The notes below the pieces were generated by a model that did no database searches, was not told where the DNA came from, and saw only the letters and a program-made list of their open reading frames with translations. The position numbers were made by a program, and so were the translations under genes. A stretch of 64,000 nt of DNA, taken from NCBI RefSeq assembly GCF_019236175.1, contig NZ_JAFAJM010000005.1, forward strand, positions 186,001 to 250,000. Direction: 5' to 3'. This DNA comes from Chryseobacterium sp. (lineage in GTDB: Bacteria > Bacteroidota > Bacteroidia > Flavobacteriales > Weeksellaceae). Of the stretch, positions 35,893-44,615 are shown piece after piece; the stretch's first letter is position 1; each line of letters begins with the position of its first letter.

Positions 35893-36915
35893 TTAGTATT
35901 CAAACAAAACACTTCCCCAGGTAAAACCGCTACCAAAGGCAGAAAGAAGGACTAAATCTCCTCTCTTTATTTTTCCTTGCTCAATCGCTTCACTCAAAGC
36001 AATCGGAATAGAAGCCGCTGTTGTATTTCCGTATTTCTGAATATTGTTAAAGATTTTTTCATCCGGCAATCCGAATTTTTCCTGTACAAACTGGGCAATT
36101 CTGAGATTAGCCTGATGAGGGATAAACATATCAAGATCTTCTACTTTTTTTCCGGCCTTGTTCAGTGCTTCCATCATTGTTTCGGGAAATCTTGTCACCG
36201 CATGTTTAAAAACAAAGTTTCCGTTCATGATCGGATAAACCTCTTTGCTGGTTACGTTTTCAGGATCTTTTCTCATCCTGTCACTCCATCCGAATTTAGA
36301 ACCCGGAAACTGTGTACAAAGATCATCCGCATATTTTCCTTCAGAATGCATGTTTACCGCTAAAACATCACCTGCATTTTCATCTTCTGTAGCAGAAAGA
36401 ACAATCGCTCCTGCCCCATCTCCGAAAATAACAGAAACGCCTCTGCCTTCATCAGAAAAATCAAGCCCGAAAGAATGAACTTCCGCACCTACTACTAAGA
36501 TATTTTTATAAGTTCCTGATTTGATAAACGCATTGGCAACGCTCATAGAATATACAAATCCTGAACACTGGTTTCTTACATCCAAAGCCCCGATCGTATC
36601 ACATCCTAACATATCCTGAAGCAATACTCCACACCCCGGAAAATAATAATCAGGAGAAAGGGTTGCAAAGACAATATAGTCAATATCTTTTGAAGTAAGA
36701 CCTGCATTCTGAATTGCCTTTTCCGCAGCCTTGAATCCTAAAAAAGCAGTGGTTTCCTGAGCGTCATATCTGTTTTTTCTGTGTCTTCGTTCCTTAATAC
36801 CCGTCCTCTCCGTAATCCACTCGTCATTGGTAGTCATCAAATCTGCTAAATCATCATTTGTAACAATGTTATCTGGGACATAAAATCCCACACCTTTTAT
36901 TGTACTTTTAATCAT
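35893..36915 (-). CDS. fabH: 3-oxoacyl-ACP synthase III
   Basis: 340 residues from the MIKSTIKGVG start (an earlier frame adds seven codons, two of them overlapping no promoter). Condenses acyl-CoA with malonyl-ACP to start fatty acids. Catalytic Cys C117 (DVRNQCSGF), His in FIPHQANLRI, Asn in YGNTTAASIP; GSGFTWGSVL closes the fold. Not next to plsX or rpmF here. Full length. Confidence 0.95.
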   Translation of the reverse strand: MIKSTIKGVGFYVPDNIVTNDDLADLMTTNDEWITERTGIKERRHRKNRYDAQETTAFLGFKAAEKAIQNAGLTSKDIDYIVFATLSPDYYFPGCGVLLQDMLGCDTIGALDVRNQCSGFVYSMSVANAFIKSGTYKNILVVGAEVHSFGLDFSDEGRGVSVIFGDGAGAIVLSATEDENAGDVLAVNMHSEGKYADDLCTQFPGSKFGWSDRMRKDPENVTSKEVYPIMNGNFVFKHAVTRFPETMMEALNKAGKKVEDLDMFIPHQANLRIAQFVQEKFGLPDEKIFNNIQKYGNTTAASIPIALSEAIEQGKIKRGDLVLLSAFGSGFTWGSVLFEY

Positions 36916-36933
36916 ATAGTTTTTTAATTTTGG

Positions 36934-36941
36934 CAAAGATA
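36934..36941 (-). promoter_or_regulatory. fabH: -7 box TATCTTTG of fabH
   Basis: Minus-strand TATCTTTG, exact TAnnTTTG match, 18 bases before the ATG at 36915. Supports that start over the longer frame. Confidence 0.5.
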
Positions 36942-36988
36942 AAACTTATTTAACACATAGTTTTTCAAAATATTAGTATTTTTACTTT

Positions 36989-37888
36989 ATGCCAATTGAT
37001 ACGATATACAGAAACTCCCAGTGCGAATGGGTAGATGTAGAGGCTCCTACAGCAGAAGACCTGAAATTTCTTCATGAAAGATACGAAATCAATAACCTTC
37101 TCCTTGAGGACACCATGGATCCCAATCACCTTCCGAAATATGAGGAAGACGGGAATGTAAAATTCTTTCTTCTCCGTGAAAGCACAGAGCTGGAAAGAAA
37201 AAATCTAAATACCATCAGTGATATCAGTACCAAGATTGGAATTTTCTTACTGGACAATACGATTATTACCATCCACAGGATGAAAACCAGAAGTATTTCT
37301 GAGACTAAGAAAAGAGTGGCTATGATGCCAGAGGAATTAACACCTCAAAAAATCATCCTGATGATCGCCATATTGATTATGAAAAGTTTTGATGATGAAT
37401 CACTGAGTCTTTTTGAAACTATGGATAATATTGAAAATGAGATCTTCCTTAAAAATACCAATCATACCAGCCAGATTCGTCGCCTTTATAAGCTGAAGAG
37501 AAAGTCAGGGTTAAATTCCAGGGTACTGGTTATTTCAACAGATGCCATTGATAAATTTAAATTACTGAACCTGCAGGATTCTGAATTTGTAGATTTAAAG
37601 GATAAGCATAAAGATGTGGTCGCCGATTTTGATCATTTAAACATTCAGATTACGAACCTTATTTCTATGTTTCTGGCCCTTTCAGATCAAAAGGCCAACC
37701 AGGTCATGAAAGTTTTAGCGATCTATTCTGTCTATTTTTTACCCATCACATTTATTGCCGGAGTCTACGGAATGAATTTTGAAAATATGCCGGAGCTTCA
37801 CCACAAACATGGTTATTTTATAACCCTTGGAGTCATGGCAACGGTGGTCATCAGTACGTTTATTTATGTAAGACGTAAACAGTGGTAA
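36989..37888 (+). CDS. corA: CorA-type magnesium/cobalt transporter
   Basis: 299 residues. Cytoplasmic alpha/beta funnel domain (about 1-235) with FFLLRESTEL and IGIFLLDNTIITIHR, long stalk helix, then two membrane helices and the GMN selectivity motif in IAGVYGMNFENMPELHH. Short basic end (YVRRKQW). Pentameric channel for Mg2+, inner membrane. Divergent from fabH. Confidence 0.94.
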   Translation: MPIDTIYRNSQCEWVDVEAPTAEDLKFLHERYEINNLLLEDTMDPNHLPKYEEDGNVKFFLLRESTELERKNLNTISDISTKIGIFLLDNTIITIHRMKTRSISETKKRVAMMPEELTPQKIILMIAILIMKSFDDESLSLFETMDNIENEIFLKNTNHTSQIRRLYKLKRKSGLNSRVLVISTDAIDKFKLLNLQDSEFVDLKDKHKDVVADFDHLNIQITNLISMFLALSDQKANQVMKVLAIYSVYFLPITFIAGVYGMNFENMPELHHKHGYFITLGVMATVVISTFIYVRRKQW

Positions 37889-37946
37889 TTTTACAGGACA
37901 GAGGTTTCGCCTTCAATCCTTTATCTTGACAATAAAAACACCCTCC

Positions 37947-39533
37947 ATGAAAGCAGAAGACCTTTATAAAACTCTGGAAGATAACGTACTGTCGAAAGCG
38001 TCTAAAGAAAAGCTTATGGCACTTCATGAAAACATCTCATCCAAAGAGTTTTCAGATCTTCTGGATGAATATGGGCATCAATATGTAGAATTTGTACAGG
38101 AAGGTGGTGGTGTCTGGGGAAGTGCACTTGTGGGCTATCTGTATGGGCTTGAATGTTTTGGAATCCGCTTTCTGAAAGTAGCCGGAACCAGTGCAGGTGC
38201 TATCAACACCATGCTTATTGCTGCCTGCAGAACCAAAGAAGAGGCTAAAAGTGATATCATCAGAGATATTCTTTTCAATTGGAATTTCTCAGATTTCATG
38301 GATGGAAAAACGTATGTAAAAACGACATTGCATGCGATGCTGAACAATAAAAACTTCTTTAGAATCAATGCTGTTATTGCTGTAATATGTTTTGTTCTTT
38401 TGGTTACAATTCCTTTTGCAGTTCCGGCAGGATCTATTCTGAATACAAGGCTGATGTTTCTGATCCCTCTGATTCCGGCCATAATCCTGTTTCTTTGTAT
38501 TAAAAAACTCTATCATAATTTCCGGAAAGAAAACAGCGGACTGAATCCGGGAAATGTATTTTTAAATACCATGACCAATGCTCTTGACGGATTTGGAGTA
38601 AAAACCGTCGCCCAGCTCAATGAAAAATTTATCCGTAAAGACTATGATCTGAATCTTAATTACCGATACGGTAACAGAGATGAATATTACAGCCTTGCTC
38701 TACAAAATATTGAAAAGATCAAAACCAAAAACCTGGAGCATATTGATCCGACCAGGTATAAAATTTTTTATGACAGTGCTTACAATAATGATTACTACAA
38801 GAATAATCCTTTTTACCAGCTTAAATCTGACTATGTAGTCATTACTACAGATATCAACGCGAAAATTAAGGTGGAACTTCCGACTATGGCTAACCTCTAT
38901 TGGTCTGAAGAAGAGCTCAAGCACATCAGTCCTGCAGAGTTTGTCAGAGCTTCCATGTCGGTACCTTTCTTTTTTGAACCTTACCAGAAGAGAATCAACA
39001 AGAATGAAGATTCGGTGAAATATGCCTGGAGATTCTGGATGAACACCAAACAGCAGGATATTAATCCCGTCGGGGTATTTATTGACGGAGGCAGTATTTC
39101 TAATTTCCCGATTGATCTTTTCCATGCCGATGAAGTCTTCTATCCAAGGTTACCCCTTTTTGGAGTACAGCTGACCAGCGATTCCGATATTCTTTCCGAA
39201 AAAGGAAAAACCAGTGAGGAAATCCTTAAAACGCCTTTCAGCTATGCAGGAAATATCATCAGTACCCTGAAAGGTTTTAATGATAAAACCTTCCTCACCA
39301 AACATACTTTTTACCAGTTATACAGCATCCAAACCGTTAACTGTGGCACCAGCAGCTGGCTTAATTTCTTTATGAAAAAAGAAGAAAAAGAAGATCTTTT
39401 CAACAGAGGATTTCAGGCTGCCCTGGATTTTCTTAATCAGTTTGACTGGGAAAAATACAAATATGAAAGAATGATGCTTACGATGAAGGAGAAAAAAATA
39501 TTAAGAGAAGAGGATACTCCAACGGTAGGATAA
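37947..39533 (+). CDS. patatin-like phospholipase with membrane segments
   Basis: 528 residues from the ATG at 37947 (a TTG seven codons earlier is open). Catalytic dyad: oxyanion QEGGGVWGSALVG (51-63), nucleophile S82 in GTSAG, Asp D380 in FIDGGS. Two hydrophobic segments about 135-160 and 165-185 split the patatin domain between Ser and Asp, so it is probably membrane-tethered. Patatins cut acyl esters of lipids. Starts about 60 bases after corA on the same strand. Confidence 0.86.
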   Translation: MKAEDLYKTLEDNVLSKASKEKLMALHENISSKEFSDLLDEYGHQYVEFVQEGGGVWGSALVGYLYGLECFGIRFLKVAGTSAGAINTMLIAACRTKEEAKSDIIRDILFNWNFSDFMDGKTYVKTTLHAMLNNKNFFRINAVIAVICFVLLVTIPFAVPAGSILNTRLMFLIPLIPAIILFLCIKKLYHNFRKENSGLNPGNVFLNTMTNALDGFGVKTVAQLNEKFIRKDYDLNLNYRYGNRDEYYSLALQNIEKIKTKNLEHIDPTRYKIFYDSAYNNDYYKNNPFYQLKSDYVVITTDINAKIKVELPTMANLYWSEEELKHISPAEFVRASMSVPFFFEPYQKRINKNEDSVKYAWRFWMNTKQQDINPVGVFIDGGSISNFPIDLFHADEVFYPRLPLFGVQLTSDSDILSEKGKTSEEILKTPFSYAGNIISTLKGFNDKTFLTKHTFYQLYSIQTVNCGTSSWLNFFMKKEEKEDLFNRGFQAALDFLNQFDWEKYKYERMMLTMKEKKILREEDTPTVG

Positions 39534-39568
39534 GACATTTTTAAGTATTTTCGTTTTAAAATTAAATT

Positions 39569-40066
39569 ATGAAATATACCTGTGAATGCTGCGGAGAAGA
39601 AAAAGAAGACTGGCCTGCACTGGCTTATAACGCTCCTGATTTTTATTATAATCTCTCCGATGAGGAATTGAAAACGGCTATACTCAATTCAGATCTGTGT
39701 ATCGTGGAAAACCCTGAAAGCTCCCACAGATTTATCCGTGCTGTTTTGATACAGGAAGTACATAATGACTGCAGAAATCTGGATTACGGAATCTGGGTTT
39801 CATTAAGTGAAAAAAACTTTACTGAATATGTCGACAATTATCATAATAAAGAATTCAAAGCTGAGTATTTCGGCTGGCTCAATACTTATTTTCCGGACTA
39901 TGATTTTTCGGAAAGCATTCCTACAACTGTTGTGGTAGACAACAGTATCGGCCGGCCGTTTGTTTTCCCGCATCAGAGTTTTGAACATCCGTTTGTAGAA
40001 GATTTCTATAATGGAATATCAGTAGAAGAAGCGGAAAAAAGAATTAAAAGGGTATTAAACGTTTAA
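39569..40066 (+). CDS. DUF2199 domain-containing protein
   Basis: 165 residues. Starts with a CxCC zinc-finger-like motif (CECCGEEKEDWPALAYNAP) and continues with FTEYVDNYHNKEF, FGWLNTYFPDY and RPFVFPHQSFEHPF, the DUF2199 pattern. Function unknown; soluble. It follows the patatin gene by about 35 bases and may share its transcript. Confidence 0.82.
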   Translation: MKYTCECCGEEKEDWPALAYNAPDFYYNLSDEELKTAILNSDLCIVENPESSHRFIRAVLIQEVHNDCRNLDYGIWVSLSEKNFTEYVDNYHNKEFKAEYFGWLNTYFPDYDFSESIPTTVVVDNSIGRPFVFPHQSFEHPFVEDFYNGISVEEAEKRIKRVLNV

Positions 40067-40099
40067 CAGATACGACCTATCCGATACCTTAAGTGATTG

Positions 40100-40552
40100 A
40101 TGATAAAATATATCAAAAATAAATTCCTTATTATTCTTACTGTAATAACTGCTTTGTTGATTATATACGGGATGATTGCTGAAAATGTATGGGTAAAACA
40201 AATGCTGAAAAATCCCAGATATACTATTGGTGAGGCTACCTCAGACTGGCATCAGAAAAATAACAATGGTGTAGGAACGGATTACAGATATCAGGTAAAT
40301 GATAAAATATATTTTAAAACGGGAAGTTGCTCCTATCGAAAAGGAGACCGGTTTCTCATTATTTTCGATTCTATAGAACCACAAAATGCAAGAGTTCTTG
40401 ATATCTATGCTATTGAGAATTATCTTATCGGATTACAAGTTCCTAAAAATGGATGGAAATATCAGGATGTCCCTTTTGATATTGACAGCAATACCATAAA
40501 AAAATATCTGCAGGACTGGAATGTTGAACCATTTGAATACATACAAAAGTAA
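40100..40552 (+). CDS. hypothetical single-pass membrane protein
   Basis: 150 residues from ATG (a TTG just before it is less likely). One N-terminal membrane helix (about 9-26, KNKFLIILTVITALLIIYG), then a soluble part with DYRYQVNDKIYFKTG and SCSYRKGDRFLIIFDSIEP, a DUF3592-like or PH-like beta pattern. No recognised family. Behind the DUF2199 gene with about 30 bases between; likely cotranscribed. Confidence 0.65.
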   Translation: MIKYIKNKFLIILTVITALLIIYGMIAENVWVKQMLKNPRYTIGEATSDWHQKNNNGVGTDYRYQVNDKIYFKTGSCSYRKGDRFLIIFDSIEPQNARVLDIYAIENYLIGLQVPKNGWKYQDVPFDIDSNTIKKYLQDWNVEPFEYIQK

Positions 40553-40590
40553 AGTTGACCTCACTTATACTAAAGAGGCCAACTTTACCT
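40549..40590. terminator. bidirectional terminator
   Basis: GTAAAGTTG-x-CCTC (40549-40562) pairs with GAGG-x-CAACTTTAC (40575-40588) with one internal mismatch, flanked by T-rich DNA. Serves the convergent membrane-protein and oxidoreductase genes. Confidence 0.78.
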
Positions 40591-40597
40591 TTTTCAT

Positions 40598-41128
40598 TTA
40601 TAAGTTATCCAGAAATTCAAGATACCCCGGAATACTTTTTTCAATCCATTCTTTGGAAGAATCTCTTTCAATTCCGTAATAGACAAAAGGTTCTTTATAA
40701 TCCGCCCTGATATAATCAAATGTCAGTTCATACGGTCGAAAAAGCTCTTTCATAGTATATTTATATTCTCCTGCCCGGCTATATCCTTCTTCATCAATAC
40801 CTGCGGTAACTGCCAGTGACATTTTCTTTCCTTGCAGCTGATATCCGCTGGTACTTCCATAGGCCCAACCATATAAAACCACCTCATCCAGCCATTGTTT
40901 TAGCAGCGGCGGGCTGCTGAACCAGTAAAAAGGAAACTGAAATACAATTTTATCATACGACTCCATCAGTTTCTGCTCGCGGGCAACATTAATTTTCCCA
41001 TCAGGATACACTTCATATAACTGATGGACAGTATACTTTTCAGGGAATTTTTTAAGCTCTTCTATCCATCTTTTATTGATTACAGATTTTTCAATATCAG
41101 GGTGAGTAACGATAATTAAGGTCTTCAT
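40598..41128 (-). CDS. NAD(P)H quinone oxidoreductase (KefF/MdaB-type)
   Basis: 176 residues, flavodoxin fold. Starts MKTLIIVTHPDIEKSVINKRW, then FQFPFYWFSSPPLLKQWLDEV, with TAGIDEEGYS as the flavin loop. Two-electron quinone reductases of this kind protect from electrophiles and dyes. Divergent from an HxlR regulator, the arrangement of redox-sensing YodB/HypR pairs, so it is likely induced by quinones or aldehydes; that is inference. Confidence 0.9.
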   Translation of the reverse strand: MKTLIIVTHPDIEKSVINKRWIEELKKFPEKYTVHQLYEVYPDGKINVAREQKLMESYDKIVFQFPFYWFSSPPLLKQWLDEVVLYGWAYGSTSGYQLQGKKMSLAVTAGIDEEGYSRAGEYKYTMKELFRPYELTFDYIRADYKEPFVYYGIERDSSKEWIEKSIPGYLEFLDNL

Positions 41129-41147
41129 AAATTTTAAATTTCTGAAA

Positions 41148-41155
41148 CAAAATTA
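41148..41155 (-). promoter_or_regulatory. -7 box TAATTTTG of oxidoreductase gene
   Basis: Minus-strand TAATTTTG, exact TAnnTTTG match, 19 bases before the ATG at 41128. An inverted repeat half-site (41162-41171) lies just upstream. Confidence 0.5.
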
Positions 41156-41161
41156 CAATAC

Positions 41162-41202
41162 GTACCTTACATTTTGTACATTAGCGACTCATTGTAGGGT
41201 AC
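41162..41202. promoter_or_regulatory. inverted repeat, candidate HxlR operator
   Basis: GTACCTTACA (41162-41171) and TGTAGGGTAC (41193-41202) form a 10-bp inverted repeat with one mismatch, 31 bases centre to centre, filling the short divergent space between the oxidoreductase and the HxlR gene. Binding there would cover both promoters. Confidence 0.5.
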
Positions 41203-41219
41203 TATAAAAAATGTAAGTA

Positions 41220-41603
41220 ATGACAAAAATCAAAGAAACCTCCACAAATTTTGCCAATAAAAAAGCACTTGCTGACGAATGTCCTGAAGTTTACGCATCC
41301 AATATTATCGGTGGCCAGTGGGCTCTGGCAATCTGCTGTTATCTCATCAACGGAAAAATGAGATTTGGTGAGCTTAAGAAAAAACTTCAGAATATCACCG
41401 AACGTATGCTTACCCTTCAGCTCCGAAGACTGGAAGAAGATAAAATCATTACGAGAACGATATACGCAGAAGTTCCGCCACGGGTAGAATATGAACTTAC
41501 AGATATCGGGTATAAATTAAAGCCGATCATCCTTGAATTTGAAAAATGGGGTAAAGAACATAAAGCTATCCTTGACAAAGACCATAAAAATGATAACGAT
41601 TAA
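41220..41603 (+). CDS. HxlR family transcriptional regulator
   Basis: 127 residues, winged helix with the HxlR signature: CPEVYASNIIGGQWALAICC, FGELKKKLQNITERMLTLQL, RLEEDKIITRTIYAEVPPRVEYELTDIG cut short here by quoting limits. The N-terminal Cys (about C21) is the redox-sensing position in YodB-like members. Divergent from the quinone reductase gene, which it probably represses. Confidence 0.9.
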   Translation: MTKIKETSTNFANKKALADECPEVYASNIIGGQWALAICCYLINGKMRFGELKKKLQNITERMLTLQLRRLEEDKIITRTIYAEVPPRVEYELTDIGYKLKPIILEFEKWGKEHKAILDKDHKNDND

Positions 41604-41696
41604 TATTTAGCGTATTACAAAAATAGATTTTTTTCTGCTGAAAATAATTTCAAACTGATTTTTCAGTAATATTGCATCATATTAAACACTTACCCT

Positions 41697-42455
41697 ATGA
41701 TGAGAAAATGTATTTTGCTTTTTACAATCTTCGCTTGGGTTATCTCTTGCAGCAGAGACAGCAACAATGAATTCAGTAACGGTTCTTCCGATTATAATCA
41801 CACCCGTTCTGTAGGCGCATCTGCCAATGATCTGCTAAGCAACAGCCGTTATAATTCTCTGTTAATAGAAATTCAGTATATGCCCGGTTATGCCCCTGAT
41901 GCACAGGCCCTGGATCATGTAAAGAACTTTTTATCCGCTTATCTCCGTAAAGACAACGGAATTACAATTACCCAGCGTGAAATTCCCGGAACATCATCTT
42001 CCAGCTTATCTGCTGATGATATCAGAAAGATTGAAAATAATAACCGGACTGTATTTACAAACGGGTCAACCATGGCTATCAACATTATGTATACTAATGG
42101 TCAGTACAGCGGGAATTCCAATACTTTAGGAATTGCTTACCGTAATACTTCCATTGCATTATTAGGTAAAACCATTCATGATAATTCGGGAGCATTCGGA
42201 CAAACCAGCCGGACAAAGCTGGAGGCAACGGTACTGGAACATGAGATTGGCCATTTGCTGGGATTAGTGGATTTAGGCTCACCCATGCAGGTTAATCATA
42301 AGGATTCCTCCAATGGCAATCATTGTAATAATCAAAATTGTCTGATGTATTATGCTTCTGAAACTACAGACATTTTAGGTTTCATTACCACCGGTAATAT
42401 TCCTCAGTTGGATGCTAACTGTAAGGCCGATCTGAAGGCTAACGGCGGAAAATAA
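41697..42455 (+). CDS. snapalysin-like zinc metalloprotease lipoprotein
   Basis: 252 residues. Lipoprotein signal peptide (FAWVISCSRDS), low-complexity Ser/Asn spacer, then a zincin domain: H182-E183-x-x-H186-x-x-G189-x-x-D192 (HEIGHLLGLVD), with a downstream CLMYYAS as Met-turn candidate. The Asp third ligand is characteristic of Streptomyces snapalysin and a few metzincins. Cys pair CNNQNC near the C-terminus may form a disulfide. Cell-surface peptidase; substrate unknown. Confidence 0.8.
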   Translation: MMRKCILLFTIFAWVISCSRDSNNEFSNGSSDYNHTRSVGASANDLLSNSRYNSLLIEIQYMPGYAPDAQALDHVKNFLSAYLRKDNGITITQREIPGTSSSSLSADDIRKIENNNRTVFTNGSTMAINIMYTNGQYSGNSNTLGIAYRNTSIALLGKTIHDNSGAFGQTSRTKLEATVLEHEIGHLLGLVDLGSPMQVNHKDSSNGNHCNNQNCLMYYASETTDILGFITTGNIPQLDANCKADLKANGGK

Positions 42456-42534
42456 CTGAATGTAAAGCATCATGATATCCATTTTCTATAAAAATCAGGG
42501 TAATCACATTTTCATACCGTGATTTTATGCATTA

Positions 42535-43095
42535 TTATTTTCTTTCCGATTCCTCCCATAAAGGATTTTGTTCCAGAACTTTAGAATACACAGGACATGT
42601 TTCATGGTGGGCTCCTTTAAGATATCCTGTGCTCATCAGAAATTCATTCACAATCTCACCACCGGTAAATTTGAAGGTTTTTTTAAAAAGCTTCATCCAT
42701 TCCTGTAATGTTTTGGGATGGTGATGCTCCAGCCATTTTTCAAACGAACCGAATTCCTTCTGCAGCTCCACTATGGTTTTAGCATTTTCAATAGCTGCAT
42801 TCACCTTTAATTTATTTCGGATGATGCCACTGTCATTAAGAAGTCTTTCACGGTCTTCTTCAGTATAAGCAGCTATTTTCCGGATATCAAAATGATCATA
42901 TGCTTTTCTGAAGCTTTCTTCCTTTTTCAAAACGGTTTCCCAGCTCAGGCCTGCCTGATTAATTTCCAGAATCAGTCTTCCGAATAATTCGTTATCATCA
43001 TGAATCGGAAATCCGTAATAATGATCGTGGTAATTTTTATGCAGTTCTTTTCTGCTTTCAGGCTGCATTCCGGCTATAGCTAAACAATAACTCAT
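42535..43095 (-). CDS. tag: DNA-3-methyladenine glycosylase I
   Basis: 186 residues. Tag family base-excision enzyme removing 3-methyladenine. Zinc ligands in place: C4 (MSYC), H23 (NYHDHYYGFP), and a C-terminal His/Cys pair (GAHHETCPVYS). Conserved LFGRLILEINQAGLSWETVLKK and DDSGIIRN-like NDSGIIRNKLK. Cytoplasmic, solitary. Confidence 0.94.
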   Translation of the reverse strand: MSYCLAIAGMQPESRKELHKNYHDHYYGFPIHDDNELFGRLILEINQAGLSWETVLKKEESFRKAYDHFDIRKIAAYTEEDRERLLNDSGIIRNKLKVNAAIENAKTIVELQKEFGSFEKWLEHHHPKTLQEWMKLFKKTFKFTGGEIVNEFLMSTGYLKGAHHETCPVYSKVLEQNPLWEESERK

Positions 43096-43267
43096 TGAAA
43101 TATTCTGTTTTTAATTTAAATGACGGGATAAAGATAAGACAGTATTGTGACAACTGTTAGTCAGTAGAAGTATTAAATTGTAAAATAACAGGTATAAAGG
43201 GTTCATTATGTAATATTTTCTTGAAATATTCTATAAATTAGTATTTTAGCAGAGATAATACCTAATC

Positions 43268-44182
43268 ATGAAATCATCTTTACCCATTCTTTTTATTCTT
43301 TTTTTTATCTCCTTTAACGCACAAAGCATCTATTCCAGGGCTTATGGAAACCGAAAGAACCCTCCGGTTATTTTTATTCACGGCGGTCCTTCCGGAAATG
43401 CTACCTTATTTGAAGGCACTACAGCACAGCAACTGGCGAATAAAGGATTCTATGTAATCGTTTATGACAGACGCGGTGAGGGAAGATCTAAAGATGACAA
43501 TGCCTCCATGACTTTTACGGAGAGTTTTAACGATCTGAATCAGCTGTACAGGATATACCGAATTAAAAAGGCAAACATCCTCGCACATAGTTTCGGAGGA
43601 ATTATCGGGACTTTATTTGCCGGTAAGTTTCCTGAACGAGTAAGTTCTTTAACTCTTGCCGGAGCTTTATTTACCCAACAGGAAACTTACGATCATATCC
43701 TTAAAGAAGCTAAAGAACATTTCAAAAATGATCCGGTTCAGCTTAAAGAGATTTCGGAAATCGAAAATCTGGATAAACACTCTGCAGCCTACAGAAAAAG
43801 ATGTTATGAAACAGCCAGCCAACTTAACTTTTTTGATATGCCCTCTCCCACTCCGGAAAGCAAAAATTTAAGGGCACAATATGAAGCCGGAGAATTTTAC
43901 CAGACCAATATCAGAAACCCTCAGTCACCAATTCTATTCTATCAGAATGAACCTCTCAATAATCTGGACAATACAGCTGTTTTAAAAGAAATCAAAAGAA
44001 AAGGAACTCCTGTTTTTGCTGTTTATGGAAAGAATGACGGAATCTTTTCCCTAAAACAACTCACTGACCTTAAAAACATTGTCGGAAAAGAAAATTTTAA
44101 GCTTTTAGACAATTGTTCTCATTACTTATTTGTCGATCAACAGCATGAATTTTTGCAATTTATAGAGTCCAAATTAAAATAA
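43268..44182 (+). CDS. alpha/beta hydrolase (prolyl aminopeptidase-like), exported
   Basis: 304 residues. Signal peptide (ends FNAQS), HGGPSG oxyanion motif 38-43, YDRRGEGRS (66-74), nucleophile S108 in AHSFGG, and a C-terminal DGIFSL / CSHYLFVDQ pair supplying Asp and His. The HGGPG-type motif and YDxRGxGxS resemble proline iminopeptidases; substrate uncertain. Single gene, followed by a small exported protein gene. Confidence 0.85.
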   Translation: MKSSLPILFILFFISFNAQSIYSRAYGNRKNPPVIFIHGGPSGNATLFEGTTAQQLANKGFYVIVYDRRGEGRSKDDNASMTFTESFNDLNQLYRIYRIKKANILAHSFGGIIGTLFAGKFPERVSSLTLAGALFTQQETYDHILKEAKEHFKNDPVQLKEISEIENLDKHSAAYRKRCYETASQLNFFDMPSPTPESKNLRAQYEAGEFYQTNIRNPQSPILFYQNEPLNNLDNTAVLKEIKRKGTPVFAVYGKNDGIFSLKQLTDLKNIVGKENFKLLDNCSHYLFVDQQHEFLQFIESKLK

Positions 44183-44220
44183 ACCGTAGTTTTGTAGAAA
44201 TGCCACACAACGGAATCCAT

Positions 44221-44562
44221 ATGAAAACCACTAAAGCCATCATTACGATGCTTATACTGGTGTTTTCATTATCGCCGTGTTCTGTAAAAAGAGATGTTCT
44301 TGATATTTTTGATATTCAGTACATCAGTGGGCTGAATAAAGTAAAAACAGCATCTCCCAATTGTGAAGCTTCTGTTTCCGCATCGAAGATTTCTCTTGTA
44401 AAAACCGATATCAAATCACATCAGCGCTTTTCTTTCTTACATTATACAAAAAAAAATACTCCTGAAGAAAGACCTTTTTACAACACCTCTTCCAAACGTT
44501 CTACGGGCAACAGCCCGCCGAAGTATATTTTATTTAAAAGACTGAAGCTTAATCTGGTTTAA
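44221..44562 (+). CDS. hypothetical small exported protein
   Basis: 113 residues from the ATG opening MKTTKAIITMLILVFSLSPC, a signal peptide; a start seven codons earlier is possible. Mature part has three Cys, of which two are in SPCSVKRD and ASPNCEAS, and a Pro-rich end (NSPPKYILFKR). It precedes the DoxDA gene by about 50 bases on the same strand and probably belongs with it. No family assigned. Confidence 0.65.
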   Translation: MKTTKAIITMLILVFSLSPCSVKRDVLDIFDIQYISGLNKVKTASPNCEASVSASKISLVKTDIKSHQRFSFLHYTKKNTPEERPFYNTSSKRSTGNSPPKYILFKRLKLNLV

Positions 44563-44615
44563 CTTTTTTAACCCAAATAAAAAATCAGTTTTTTACAATT
44601 CAATATTAAATTTCA

